Shown here one piece after another: positions 20,111 through 29,769 of a stretch of DNA of 60,000 nucleotides. A program made the position numbers and the translations under genes. Source of the stretch: Adiantum capillus-veneris (Eukaryota; Streptophyta; Polypodiopsida; Polypodiales; Pteridaceae); NCBI GenBank assembly GCA_014529385.2, contig CM043949.1, forward strand, positions 148,223,850 to 148,283,849, read 5' to 3'. The first letter of the stretch is position 1. Every line of letters begins with the position of its first letter. Below the pieces are notes generated by a model, which was not told where the DNA came from, did no database searches, and saw only the letters and a list, made by a program, of their open reading frames with translations.

Positions 20111-20425
20111 TCATCGCTTAGGATTGGTCCGCATTTAGACCGGTGAAGGTTAGGTGCTTAATTAGAGCGCCCAGTTGTTTATGTATTGAATCGTTTAGCC
20201 AGGCAAACTTAGTCCTTCAGGTGGCTCGATTGGTTTCATTATTTAGTTACGTACTTAGGGACTTAGTCATGTAGGTTTAATCGATACTATTCAAACAGTT
20301 TATCAGGGCTTGCCGCTCAAAGATAACCTCTTAGGTATTTAGTCACTTATCACTTAGAACAAACTACTATGTATTTAAGTCGTTGAAGGCTACACGCTTA
20401 AGGCTAATCGCTTAGTAGTATTAGC
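20110..20425. repeat. Cluster of short CTTAG-type motifs
   Basis: About ten copies of a (G/A)CTTAG-like motif or close variants occur in 300 bp (CGCTTAGG, ACTTAGTCC, TACTTAGGGACTTAGTC, CACTTAGAAC, CGCTTAGTAG). Dense short motifs of this kind occur in the subterminal regions of CACTA transposons, which would fit the terminus at 19233. The link is inferred. Confidence 0.4.
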
Positions 20426-20429
20426 CGTA

Positions 20430-21355
20430 AAAGGACTTGGAAAAACAAAGTAAAATAACACAATCGGACTTCAAAAGCACACACAAACTTTAGAAACGCA
20501 AACAGATTTAAAAAACAAACTTATGTCAAACCCTAATATATAGGTATTGACCAATAAGAGAAGATTATTACCCGGTGGCTTAATCTCCGTTCACCTCTTG
20601 GCTGAGGTGTGCGGAGATTAGGCATGGCTAGAGAATGTGAGGTTGTTAGAGCTAGCGAAAAATGGTAGGAAAAACGCAAATGGACATAAAAAATGCAATA
20701 GTCTTCAAAAGTGACTTGTTACTTAAAAAATGCAAATGGACTTCGAGAAACGAAGTAAAATAACGTAATCGAACATCAATACCGTACACTAACTTTAGAA
20801 ACACCAACAGATTTCAAAAAAGAATTATGTCAAACCCTAATATATAGGCATTGACCAATAAAAACGAGATTATTACCCGGTGGTCTTGATCTTCGTACAC
20901 CTCATCGAGGTTTGCGGAGATCGGGCATGGCTAGAAAATGTGAGGTTGTTAGAGCTAGCGATAAATAGTAAAAATATCACAAACAAATTTCAAAAATGCA
21001 AGAGTCTTCAAAAGTGACGTGTACTTGAAAAATGTAAAAGGACTTCGTCAACGCAAACAGATTTAAAAAAAAGACTTATGTCAAACCCTAGTATATAGGC
21101 ATTGACCAATAAAGAAGATATTATTACCCGATGGTCTTGATCTTCGTGCACCTCTAGACCGAGGTGTGCAGGGATCCGGCATGTCTAGAGAATATGAGGT
21201 TGTTAGAGCTAGCAAAAAATAGTAGAAAAGCCACAAACGAACTTCACAAATGCAACATTCTTCAGAAGTGACCAATACATACGAGATTATTATCCGGTGG
21301 TCTTGATATCCGTGTACCTCTAGACCGAGGTGTGCGGGGATTGGGCATGGCTAGT
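20430..21355. repeat. Tandem repeat, unit about 310 bp, just over three copies
   Basis: Landmarks recur in order: CAAACCCTAATATATAGG (near 20527 and 20833; one change near 21081), ATTGACCAATAA, GATTATTACCCGGTGG, GCGGAGAT(T/C)(A/G)GGCATGGCTAG and GTTGTTAGAGCTAGCGA. Copies start near 20430, 20735 and 21045; a partial fourth covers 21273-21355. Each unit has a short inverted repeat (CCTCTAGACCGAGG in the third and fourth copies). There is no coding potential. Copies differ at many sites, so the array is old. Confidence 0.85.
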
Positions 21356-21473
21356 CAACACTGCAAACCAACCTCGGTCATCCCGTCCATATTGACGGCA
21401 TGATAGCAACTATAAACAGGGCAAGATGATGCAAACGCTTGGAGTTTTCCTGCTTTACAATGGTGTAAAAATC

Positions 21474-21719
21474 TCAATTCTCCGTACCTCTTTGACGATT
21501 CTTAATTTGTAGTTTCTCTATGGGTGGTCTGATGCCCCCATCACAGAGCTTTTCAGGTAAATAAATTGTATAGAAAGTAGTAGTAGTGCCAAGGATGAGA
21601 ACACAGAGGCTAGCCAGCTTCAATACCTTGGTTACATCTAAGACATCTTGAAGATTAGCTTTAGGAAGTTTGATATTTTTATCTTTGACAAGTGATTCAA
21701 AGTCATTACCAGGTTCCAT
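21474..21719 (-). CDS. Unrecognised small ORF with one hydrophobic segment
   Basis: 81 codons, MEPGNDFESLVKDKNIKLPK then a likely membrane helix (LASLCVLILGTTTTFYTIYL) and a basic C-terminus. It is not related to any retroelement part in this window. The end carries AAAGAG followed by GTACGG, which would serve as a splice donor, so it could be a first exon of a host gene or a captured gene piece. The adjacent plus-strand sequence from about 21740 is Gypsy-D, so it lies at the outer edge of that relic. It could equally be a chance ORF. Confidence 0.3.
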   Translation of the reverse strand: MEPGNDFESLVKDKNIKLPKANLQDVLDVTKVLKLASLCVLILGTTTTFYTIYLPEKLCDGGIRPPIEKLQIKNRQRGTEN

Positions 21720-21818
21720 GAAGACTATCCCAAAAATCCGTTAAACAAAGAAAAAGCAGTGGGGTGAAGATGATTTAGATGGAATTTTGTTTGTGGAGGA
21801 ATACATGCCAGGACATTT

Positions 21819-22019
21819 ATGGAAAAAACTTTGAAATCAACTCCTATAGAGGAAGTCTCGTTAGATAATTTACCTTCTGATATAGACATGGATATACAAT
21901 CCTTGTATGGGGATTGCAGCTTTGAAGCATTAGGAATGTCCTCTTACTTAGGAGACAACAAAGATGAACAGACCCTAGAGATAGAGAACAACCATTCAAT
22001 CATGTCAACATCCATTTAA
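21819..22019 (+). pseudogene. Gypsy-D Gag C-terminal fragment
   Basis: KSTPIEEVSLDNLPSDIDMD...FEALGMSSYLGD lines up with Gypsy-B Gag (ESTPFSELNLNKPPWDLDVK...LRTLSSYMGN). It is only 66 codons, with frameshifts on both sides. Confidence 0.7.
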
Positions 22020-22031
22020 TGTACACTTACC

Positions 22032-22385
22032 TTGGGAGAACTATTAAAAATCATATCATATTTATGGAATGATTTACAAAAAACTCTAGTAAAGGTGTGG
22101 ATAACATGGCTAATGGCAAAAAATTTGGGTGAATTGAAACATGAATTGGATAACAAGGCGATTAGATCCATCCCTATTAACAACGTTGGAGAATACTACG
22201 AGGGGGGAGAAGGAAACACAACCCTTCCCGGAGAATACTACGAGGGGGAAGAAGGAAACACAACCCTTTCCGTGAGATATAATGATGTAGAAACCATGGC
22301 AATACTGGATAGTGGGACATGCATAGCCATAGCCAAAAGCAGTATGGCAATCATGGGGAAAACCAGTCTCATTAGACAAACTTGA
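22032..22385 (+). pseudogene. Gypsy-D protease N-terminal part with a 14-residue tandem duplication
   Basis: VGEYYEGGEGNTTLP then ETMAILDSGTCIAIAK: the aspartic protease site reads DSGT. Directly before it, 22188-22229 and 22230-22271 are a 42-bp tandem duplication encoding EYYEGGEGNTTLPG and EYYEGEEGNTTLSV; Gypsy-A and -B have a single copy. The frame is lost after LIRQT. Confidence 0.8.
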
Positions 22386-22527
22386 ATGAAACTACAATTG
22401 GCGGAATGGACACATAGAAAAAACCCTACGACTGCTTGAAAAAGTTATAGTTAGCTCCTGTGAAATTCATTATCAACATACTTTTGCGATCACTGACTTT
22501 GGAAAGAAACTTAATTATGAGACCATC

Positions 22528-22810
22528 TTGGGAAGGCCATTCGTGTGGCAAGTACATATGATTCAATATTGGGGAAACAATTACCTATACTTGCAGCAAG
22601 TGGGATCAATCACAAGGGCTAATTTGAAAGATCACACTTATAGAGATGTAATGAAAACACCCATTCAAGAATTTGAGTTGGTCTATTTAGCTGAATCAAA
22701 GATTCCATATTGGTTAAACAAAAACACACCTAGTTGCATGTGTGGAACCGCAGAAAACGAGATTTTAAAACGAAAAGAATGTATCTTAGAAAGGGATTAT
22801 GCATATTTAT
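22528..22810 (+). pseudogene. Gypsy-D protease C-terminal part and linker start
   Basis: GRPFVWQVHMIQYWGNNYLY, NLKDHTYRDVMKTPIQEFEL and SCMCGTAENE...ERDYAYLF match Gypsy-B (GRSFMKQLKIAQDWGYDYLY, HSYHDVMRTPVEEF, MCGASQC). The frame runs into the Gypsy-C LTR; residues beyond about 22810 belong to the LTR. Confidence 0.8.
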
Positions 22811-23020
22811 TTACGGGAGCAAAGCAAACCCCGAACCCCGACGGCCTCTAAAACACCGGGGACCGAATGGCGCGCCTCGAGCCTGTCATGGTAAAGCAAA
22901 CAGGGGGCACCACCTAGCTTCAGCGGCTAGGACGCAAACAACACACCACCATAACAAAGTTTTCATCCAATTGAGATGGATGCTTGGGAGTAATGATGAA
23001 GAGGAAAGGGAATGAGATCA

Positions 23021-23021
<1 letters not shown>

Positions 23022-23084
<63 letters not shown>
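23022..23084. repeat. (GA)n microsatellite in Gypsy-C left LTR
   Basis: An uninterrupted run of about 31 GA units. The other LTR has a shorter run at the same place (about 30757-30808), so length has changed since insertion. Confidence 0.95.
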
Positions 23085-23087
<3 letters not shown>

Positions 23088-23561
23088 GGGAGGGGGTGTA
23101 GCGGCTTAGTACTTAGACACCACAAAAGGATGGCGAATCCGCACACCCTTCACACATACACAAGCTCACTCCAAACACAAGACTAGGTGGCGATTCCGCA
23201 CACCTCACATGGGCAAAGCATTGCAAGAAAACATACTCACAAAACCTCAAGCTTTATTTAGAGAATAAGGCGATGAAATGGGGAGCATAGGGTAGGGGAA
23301 TGAGAAGGGAGAGCGTGGTAGAGCACATGGCGGATAGGTGGGAGTTGATGGCGAAGACTCGCACGAGGGTTATGGCCATCATCCTTCATTTAGTTGCCCT
23401 TCATCTTCCATAGCCAAGGGTGTAGAGGTCATGCTCAAGACAAGCATGGTGATTGCGGTGATGGTGATGGTGTGGGTGTGTGTGTGTGTGCACTAGGCAC
23501 ACACAATGCATACTGTGTTCTTTGGTGATGTTGTGTGTGTTTAGTGTGATGGTGACCCCTC

Positions 23562-23569
23562 TTTATATA
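23562..23569 (-). promoter_or_regulatory. Gypsy-C LTR TATA box (left copy)
   Basis: The minus strand reads CCCCTATATAAAGAGGG, a consensus TATATAAA. The identical site is in the right LTR at 31286-31293, where it would drive the genomic RNA. Confidence 0.6.
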
Positions 23570-24402
23570 GGGGAGGAGGGGGGAGAAACTCTAGAATTTA
23601 GAAATGAAGAAATCATTATCTACATAGGCCATGTGACTGTGGGCCCCACTTGTCTGGCTGTGTGTATATGTGCCAGAACAGCAGTCTCATGAGAGAGAGA
23701 CTAAGAGAGAGAGATGGGTTGATGAAAAAAAGTGAGAGGTGACATGGAGAATAAAGTAATTACAAGAGGGGAGAGAGGGGAGTGTGTTCAGAGGTGAATC
23801 TGTGTGCAGATGTGTGTGAACACAAGAAAAATCAGGTAACCACCGGGTGGGGATGGGTCTGTGGGCACCTTTTTCAGTGAAACTGAGTGTGTGTGAGTGT
23901 GGGGGAGGTTATTTAGCTACAAGACAAGAGACATGGCGCCCTTTAGAGAGAGAGGGGGGTATTTGGGTCATGGGATATGATAGGAGAGAGAAAGAGGGGG
24001 TGGGGTATACTATTTTGGAAGATAGGGTAAGTTGCATGTGAGTTAGGGTGCATTATTGGTGAGTTATAATGCATTATTGGTGAGAGGTGGGGTAGCTTGA
24101 GGGGAGAGAGAAAGGAGAAAGGACAAGGGGAAGAGAGAGGGGGTTGACCTTTTGAGTGGAGGAGAGGAAAAGGGACACCCGGCGGGGAAACAGTGAGGAA
24201 AAAGGAGGCAAGGTGGGGATGGGCTACCCCGCAGGCATGAGGTTGCCTATTTTACCTTTCTTATATATTTACATAATCATACTTTATTTTTTTCTTACTT
24301 TTTCCAATGCCTTTTATCACTCCCTCCCTAAAAGGGGGTTTTCATGGGGTGGGGACGAGAGAAGAGGGGTATGGGAGCTTGGCTTGTGAAAAGCCCCCAT
24401 CA

Positions 24403-24418
24403 TTAGTCCTCCCCTTTT
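24403..24418 (-). other. Gypsy-C polypurine tract
   Basis: The minus strand reads AAAAGGGGAGGACTAA directly before the 3' LTR, the expected plus-strand primer. Confidence 0.75.
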
Positions 24419-24434
24419 GGATAGAGGCATTCAT

Positions 24435-24853
24435 GTCTCTACCTCATCTGTTTGATCATTATCGTCGGAGGTGGCGGCTGATGGTGTGTCCTCATCTGGA
24501 ATGTCAATTGGTGGAGCCTGGTCAAATCGAAGAAAATAAGGTTTAAGTCGCCAACCATTTACCCTGGTTTTATGAAGTTTTCAATCAGCCTTCATAAGCT
24601 GGTAGCTTCCATTGGCATACTTTTTCCTAATGATGAAAGGGCCTTCCCATCGGAGCAGGAGTTTCTTATCCTTGCGCATGTCGAAGCGATTGTCGTAGCG
24701 GAGCACCAACATTCCTTTCTTCAATTCTTTTTTCCGGAGATGCTCGTTAAAGCTAAGGCGTCTATGCTCTGCTTGTGTTGCATAATAATTTATTGCTTCT
24801 TCTCTGTCGAGCTGCAGTCTTTCCAAGTTGATGATGTGATCTCTCAAATGCAT
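24435..24853 (-). pseudogene. Gypsy-C integrase C-terminal domain
   Basis: INLERLQLDREEAINYYATQ, KKGMLVLRYDNR and LLLRWEGPFIIRKKYANGSYQL form the GPF/Y-type C-terminal integrase domain. It is separated from the main Pol by a frameshift near 24900. After a TGA near 24580 the same frame continues to an acidic tail (DEDTPSATSDDNDQ). Confidence 0.85.
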
Positions 24854-24925
24854 GTTGGGTTGTTGAAGCTGGTTGCCATTACTCTGAGACTTTGTAGTTG
24901 CACTTCAATGGGCAAGATTGCTTCC

Positions 24926-27900
24926 TTACCAAATACTAGATGATACGGTGTGAATCCCAAGGATGTACGAAATGAAGTTCTGTAGGCCCATCAAAGCTGG
25001 TAGTAGATACTTATCCCAGTCTCCAAGATGATTGTTTACCTGCTTGGTAATAATTTTAGAAACCATTCCATTTACCTTTTCAACTAGGCCATTACATTGA
25101 GGGTAATATGGTGAAGAGTGCCTCCTTGTAATGCCCAGTTTCTGCATTAATTCTCCTACCAAATCTACTCTGAAACCTGGCCCTCTATCAGAGATGATCT
25201 CTAAAGATGTGCCAAACCTACAACATATGTGCTCGTAGATAAATTTAGCTACCTCTACCACTGTGATTCTAGTGGTGTCTATAGCCTCTGCCCATCTAGT
25301 CATGTAGTCGACCCCCATGATAATGTAGAATTTTCCTGAGTTGGCCCTAGGTAATGGCCCAATGGCATCGATACCCCATTTTTCAAATGGGCCATATGAG
25401 AGAATAGGTGTTTGTGGTTCATGCATAAGTGACCTAGTGCCGGTCTTTTGACACAACTTACATGTTTTGCACCAGTGGTGTACATCACGGTTGAGGCTAG
25501 GCCATATGAAGCCTGCCTGCAAGATTTTCCTACTTGTTATGTCTAGGGCAAAGTGACCACCACAAACCCCGTCGTGACAACTAGCAATTACTCCCGTGAT
25601 TTCCTGAGAGAGAGGGACCTTCTTGAGTATTTGGTCCTTACCCTTATAGTACAAACCGTCATTGATGAGTCGATACCTTGTGGCCTTCCGCATCATCCAT
25701 TGCTTCTGTCCCTTTGTTAAATTTGATGGGCATTCCCCTGTTTCCAAAAAATGCATGATGTCAGGCAAGGCATCACTGCCTTGAAATAGAGGGAGATTTA
25801 GTTTTATTGCTCCAACCACCACTTCCTGTAGTCTTTCACTTGCTAGGGCATCTGCTTCTTGGTTTTGAGCCCTTGGGATATGGTGTATTTGAACTTCTTC
25901 AAACTTACCCAACAAGGTTTTTACACCACTTAAGTGAGTCCTTAAACTAGGATTCTTGCATGTCCATGCTCCATTTACTTGCCTTACCAGAAGTAGAGCA
26001 TCCCCAAATACATTAAGGCGTTGTACACCTTGTGAGACGCACCATTGTAGACCCTTGGTTAGTGCTGCATACTCAGCTTCATTGTTAGAATGTGAATCTA
26101 ACAATTGGCCCAAAGAAAATACCTTTGTCCCTTTGTCATCAAAGACCACTATGCCTGTAGCTGCTTTGTCGGACGCTCGCTTGTAGGCTCCATCAAAGTA
26201 GAGAGAGTGTGCTCCTTCTACCATCAGTGGTACTGGAGGTAATCGGACTTCTCCTTCCTTAGATTGCTTCTCCTTCCTTTCAAAGACTTGGTAGGTCATG
26301 AGTCCCCCCAAACTTGCCCTTGTCGTGCTTTCTACCTGTACCGTGTAGTCAAACTCTTGCAGACAAACTAGCCATTTAGTAATTCTAGCAGACACATCCA
26401 TGTGTTGTACAACATAGGGAAATATTTCATCCGTGGTTAGAATCACAAATTGCTTAGGCAGCAAATATGACCTAAACTTTGTAGTTGCAAATCTAAGAGC
26501 TAGGACTAAGTGTTCCACATGGGTGAAACCTTTCTCTCCTGCTGTCATCATTCGACTAGAGAAGTAGATTGGCCTCATGAAAGATGTCGTCGTATCCTTT
26601 TGGAGTAGCACAGCCCCCAATGAGTCATCACCAACACTTGAGGTGACATAGAATTTTTCATCCCACTTAGGTGGTGAGATAGTTGGCAGAGTGGCTAAGA
26701 CCTCCTTTACCTTGTTGTAGTGATGTTCGCTTTCCTCGTCCCAAGTGAAAGTTGATCTTTGAGTGAGTTGTTGCAGTGGTAGAACAAGTTGTGATAGTAG
26801 ATGTATGAATCTACTTAAGTACCTCACCTTCTGTAGAAAAGAGACCAGTTGACGTGCGGTCGTTGGTGAAGGTAGGGCTATGAGTGCAGACACCTTACTT
26901 GGGTCGGCGTTGATAACTTTTGCTGAAATTTCATGGCCTAGTAGAATGACTTTACTCTCCCCAATGTGGCATTTATCCACATTTAATTGCCCGCCTAGGT
27001 TCTGCAACCTGGCCAAACCTTCAGTTACCTTTTCTAAATGTGAAATACGGGAGCTATATATACAAAAATCATCAATGAACACTCTTATGGATGTTCCAAA
27101 GAACGGTTGAAAAACATATGTGACATATCTTTGGAATGTGGCAGGTGCATTTGTGAGACCAAATGGCATAACCCTGTATGCAAAACAACCCCATGGAGTG
27201 ATAAAAGTGGTTTTTAGCTGATCTTCCGAGGCTATGCGTATTTGAAAGTATCCAGAATAACCATCACAGACGGTATAGCATTCAAAACCCGCTACTTCAT
27301 TCAGAATTTCATCCAACAAAGGGAGAGGAAAGTGGTTTCTCTTTGTAGCTGCATTTAGTGGTTTGTAGTCAACACAGACCCTCCACTTACCATTCTTTTT
27401 AGGCGTCACCACTACGGGTGACACCCATTCTGAGTTTTCTACAGGATAGATGAATCCCGCCTCCAGCAGTTTCCTTACCTCGGCCAAGAGTGCCTTTTCT
27501 TGTATGACCCCCAGTCGTCGTAGCTTTTGCACAACTGGTTTTACCCCTTCCTTCAGCTTAATATGATGTTCCACCACTGTAATGCCTGTGATTCTTTCAT
27601 AGTTGTCAATGAACAGGTTAGGAAACCCCATCAACATTTGCAAAAAACTATCTTTCTCCTCAAGTGTTAATTCTGTAGACAACATACCCTTCAACCTACT
27701 TCCTCCTAGGCCAGGTGATTTTCTCTCCTCTTCATTGGGTTTCCCTTTTGGTGATGGATCACCAGTTGTGCTTACCCTTTGTGGATCCTTCATAATGATA
27801 CCCATTACATCAATGGAACTGTCACTTTCGTCGGTGGATGTGGTTTCCTCCTCAGAACTGGAAGATTCGCTAGTGGTTTCATCTGCCGATGTTTCCAGAT

Positions 27901-28153
27901 TCATTTGCTTCTGCTTGCCAATCCTCATGTCGTAGTAGATTGTCTCCCCTTTCTTACCGGTCATGCGTAGAAGGCCAGTACTCCAGTCTTGTTTTGCCTT
28001 CATGGCCATCAACCATGGCCTTCCCAAAATTAGTGGATAGCCCTCCCCCTTAGTAGGCATTACAAAAACATCTACCTCTACCTCAGTGTTGAAAGCTTTT
28101 ATTTTCACGGCACTTACCACACCCACACACTTTACTTTTGCGTTGTTTGCCAT
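24926..28153 (-). CDS. Gypsy-C Pol: protease end, RT, RNase H, archaeal-type RNase H, integrase (1075 codons)
   Basis: Protease C-terminal part: YPLILGRPWLMAMKA at residues 39-53. An acidic Ser/Thr linker is at 85-115. RT spans about 205-450, with FIDDF at 359-363 as active site. A degenerate first RNase H (about 495-610) has Ser in place of the first catalytic Asp (FYVTSSVGDD). The second RNase H has a complete set: D654 (LYFDGA), E692 (NNEAEY), D718 (VFGDAL) and D768 (NQEADAL). Integrase: H860, H867, C895, C898, then D929, D989 and E1025 with a 35-residue D-E gap. This is the best-preserved protein in the window. It shares the gag frame, with one TGA between, so 28153 is not a natural start. 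Confidence 0.95.
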   Translation of the reverse strand: MANNAKVKCVGVVSAVKIKAFNTEVEVDVFVMPTKGEGYPLILGRPWLMAMKAKQDWSTGLLRMTGKKGETIYYDMRIGKQKQMNLETSADETTSESSSSEEETTSTDESDSSIDVMGIIMKDPQRVSTTGDPSPKGKPNEEERKSPGLGGSRLKGMLSTELTLEEKDSFLQMLMGFPNLFIDNYERITGITVVEHHIKLKEGVKPVVQKLRRLGVIQEKALLAEVRKLLEAGFIYPVENSEWVSPVVVTPKKNGKWRVCVDYKPLNAATKRNHFPLPLLDEILNEVAGFECYTVCDGYSGYFQIRIASEDQLKTTFITPWGCFAYRVMPFGLTNAPATFQRYVTYVFQPFFGTSIRVFIDDFCIYSSRISHLEKVTEGLARLQNLGGQLNVDKCHIGESKVILLGHEISAKVINADPSKVSALIALPSPTTARQLVSFLQKVRYLSRFIHLLSQLVLPLQQLTQRSTFTWDEESEHHYNKVKEVLATLPTISPPKWDEKFYVTSSVGDDSLGAVLLQKDTTTSFMRPIYFSSRMMTAGEKGFTHVEHLVLALRFATTKFRSYLLPKQFVILTTDEIFPYVVQHMDVSARITKWLVCLQEFDYTVQVESTTRASLGGLMTYQVFERKEKQSKEGEVRLPPVPLMVEGAHSLYFDGAYKRASDKAATGIVVFDDKGTKVFSLGQLLDSHSNNEAEYAALTKGLQWCVSQGVQRLNVFGDALLLVRQVNGAWTCKNPSLRTHLSGVKTLLGKFEEVQIHHIPRAQNQEADALASERLQEVVVGAIKLNLPLFQGSDALPDIMHFLETGECPSNLTKGQKQWMMRKATRYRLINDGLYYKGKDQILKKVPLSQEITGVIASCHDGVCGGHFALDITSRKILQAGFIWPSLNRDVHHWCKTCKLCQKTGTRSLMHEPQTPILSYGPFEKWGIDAIGPLPRANSGKFYIIMGVDYMTRWAEAIDTTRITVVEVAKFIYEHICCRFGTSLEIISDRGPGFRVDLVGELMQKLGITRRHSSPYYPQCNGLVEKVNGMVSKIITKQVNNHLGDWDKYLLPALMGLQNFISYILGIHTVSSSIW

Positions 28154-28195
28154 CTTTGCCTTGCATGGAGAAGGCCTGTCAACTTCGAGCCCTAA

Positions 28196-29716
28196 TCAAA
28201 GCATCATAGCTTCGCTCATTACACAGATTTGTGCACCTCCATCAATGTAGGTGTTTCCAACCCTCTTTCCTTTTATGTTTACGTCGACAATTGGAAGGAT
28301 GTCATCCATGTTGCATCCCGAAATTGCTCCGGCTACCTTTGTTTTGGAGCGTCTTGTACTTACCATTTTAGACCATTGTTGCCTTACTTTTGGTGCAAGA
28401 TGTAGCAGCTGTGGCCATGTAATCTTCGGTCCTTGCTCTGCCACATCCAATGTTAGATCATAGGGCTTAGAACTTTCCCCTAGCTGGAAGTCGGTGATGC
28501 CCAATTTCCGTCGTGGCCTGGATGGCCTCTTGCTAGTTTCTCCTCTCATGCTTCTCTCATCATCTGATTGTGTAGCTTTCTCCCTCCTAGCTCTTTTCAC
28601 AGTCATGGCTTCAAGTGGTTCTAAAAAGGTTACCTTCTCCTTACCCTTGTCCCTCTCCTTTGCTCTGGGTGGATCCACTACTACGGCTTTTCCTTTCTCT
28701 TCTAGCCTTATGATGTTTACAGGGCGATCAGGTGGTGGGGCTGGTGGAAGAGGTGGGATGGATGCTTGTAGTGGTGTCTGGGGTGGACGTAGAATTTGTG
28801 TTGGTGGGGATGGTGCTCGGGGTGGGGGTGTTCTTTCTCTAGGGGGTGACAATTGGTTCCTCCTACCTCCTCTATTATAGTTTTGTCGTGGTTTGGGACA
28901 GTAGTACATACCGTGACCGTCTTCTCCGCAGTTGTAGCAATGATACTCCCTGTTTTGTCGTCGTGCTCTTCCAGGGTCTTGATCTCTTTCTTGACTCCTC
29001 CCTTGCTGTATTAAGTGGACAGACAAATTCTGCAGTTGGTCAGTAATATGGGCCAACATATCTTGTTGGTCATCTCTTACCCCAAGATCCGGTGGTGGTG
29101 GTGGAATGGTGGTTGTCGTAGTTGCTGGTCGACGTGATGTGGTTGTTTCTGTTGACTTGGTTTCTTTGGCTTTTATTCGCAGCTTCTTGTCCTTAAGGCG
29201 AGCAATCTCAACGGCTAACTCGTACGTAGCCGGGAATCTACCTTTCACCTTCTCCTTGAGAAGCGGCCATAAGCCATGCGTGAACCGATCTTTTTTTAGG
29301 AAATTGGGTGCAGCTTCCCCCCTTGCCAGTGACTCAACCCACCGTTCCCACAAATCCACAAATTTGGACTCATAGGTGGCATATTCTAAAAGACCCTCCT
29401 GCTTCAAGTCCCTCAACTTGTCCCACAACTTTTCTGAAGTGGTACCTCCCCCAAAGCGCCTCTTAAAAGCGGTTTTTAAGGGTTCCCAGTCATCCTTGGT
29501 TGCTTGTGGAAGTGCATTGTACCATGATCTAGCTTCTAGCTTCATGAGATGCTTAAAGATTGTAACCCGGGATTCATCCGTATCTTTGTTGCTCACTACA
29601 TATGCTACTTCAAAGTCATCTAGGAAGTCTTTTACCAAATCCTCCCCCTTCTTTCCTTTAAATGTTGGAAATGCTACACTTGCCATGATTACTGAGAGAG
29701 AGCTAGAAAGACACAC
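28196..29716 (-). CDS. Gypsy-C Gag and protease active site (506 codons)
   Basis: The Gag core lies at about residues 15-185 (FLDDFEVAYV, LEARSWYNALPQ, EYATYESKFVDLWERW, DRFTHGLWPLLKEKV). A Thr/Pro linker, a CCHC zinc knuckle CYNCGEDGHGMYYC at 260-273 and a proline/basic region follow. The protease begins near 480, with YIDGGAQICVMSE: the site reads D-G-G rather than D-S/T-G. An in-frame TGA at 28196-28198 then interrupts it; the frame continues LGLEVDRPSP into the next ORF. The true start is probably the second Met (residue 11, MASVAFPTFKGKKGEDLVKD). Confidence 0.92.
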   Translation of the reverse strand: MCLSSSLSVIMASVAFPTFKGKKGEDLVKDFLDDFEVAYVVSNKDTDESRVTIFKHLMKLEARSWYNALPQATKDDWEPLKTAFKRRFGGGTTSEKLWDKLRDLKQEGLLEYATYESKFVDLWERWVESLARGEAAPNFLKKDRFTHGLWPLLKEKVKGRFPATYELAVEIARLKDKKLRIKAKETKSTETTTSRRPATTTTTIPPPPPDLGVRDDQQDMLAHITDQLQNLSVHLIQQGRSQERDQDPGRARRQNREYHCYNCGEDGHGMYYCPKPRQNYNRGGRRNQLSPPRERTPPPRAPSPPTQILRPPQTPLQASIPPLPPAPPPDRPVNIIRLEEKGKAVVVDPPRAKERDKGKEKVTFLEPLEAMTVKRARREKATQSDDERSMRGETSKRPSRPRRKLGITDFQLGESSKPYDLTLDVAEQGPKITWPQLLHLAPKVRQQWSKMVSTRRSKTKVAGAISGCNMDDILPIVDVNIKGKRVGNTYIDGGAQICVMSEAMML

Positions 29717-29769
29717 TGCTTAACTTGCAAAAGTTTTTTTCTTCTTTACAAGGAGGCGTGTATACCCTC

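Larger units (their letters stand above)
21740..22810 (+). mobile_element. Gypsy-D relic, fragment 1 (Gag C-terminus, protease, linker)
   Basis: This plus-strand relic of the Gypsy-A/B family includes VEEYMPGHLWKKL (Gypsy-B: IVEEDWPEELWETV) near 21785, the Gag C-terminal region, the protease and the start of the acidic linker, in family order. Everything upstream (5' LTR, leader, most of Gag) is missing. The fragment ends at the Gypsy-C LTR (22811) and the same polypeptide resumes at 32127. It is heavily frameshifted, hence older than its insertions. Confidence 0.85.
22811..24402 (-). repeat. Gypsy-C 3' LTR (left copy, 1592 bp)
   Basis: Runs from TTACGGGAGCAAAGC (TGATGGGAGC in the other copy, so the outer end has mutated) to AAGCCCCCATCA. 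Contents: a GA microsatellite (about 23022-23084), a TATA box on the minus strand (complement of 23562-23569) and GA-rich DNA in the distal half. Short ORFs inside it are repeated in the other LTR and have no family features. Confidence 0.93.

Noticed and set aside
23480-24389. Several plus-strand ORFs in the Gypsy-C LTR, repeated near 31204-32113
   Set aside because: Low-complexity GA- and GT-rich translation, antisense to the element. Conservation is explained by the young LTR pair.
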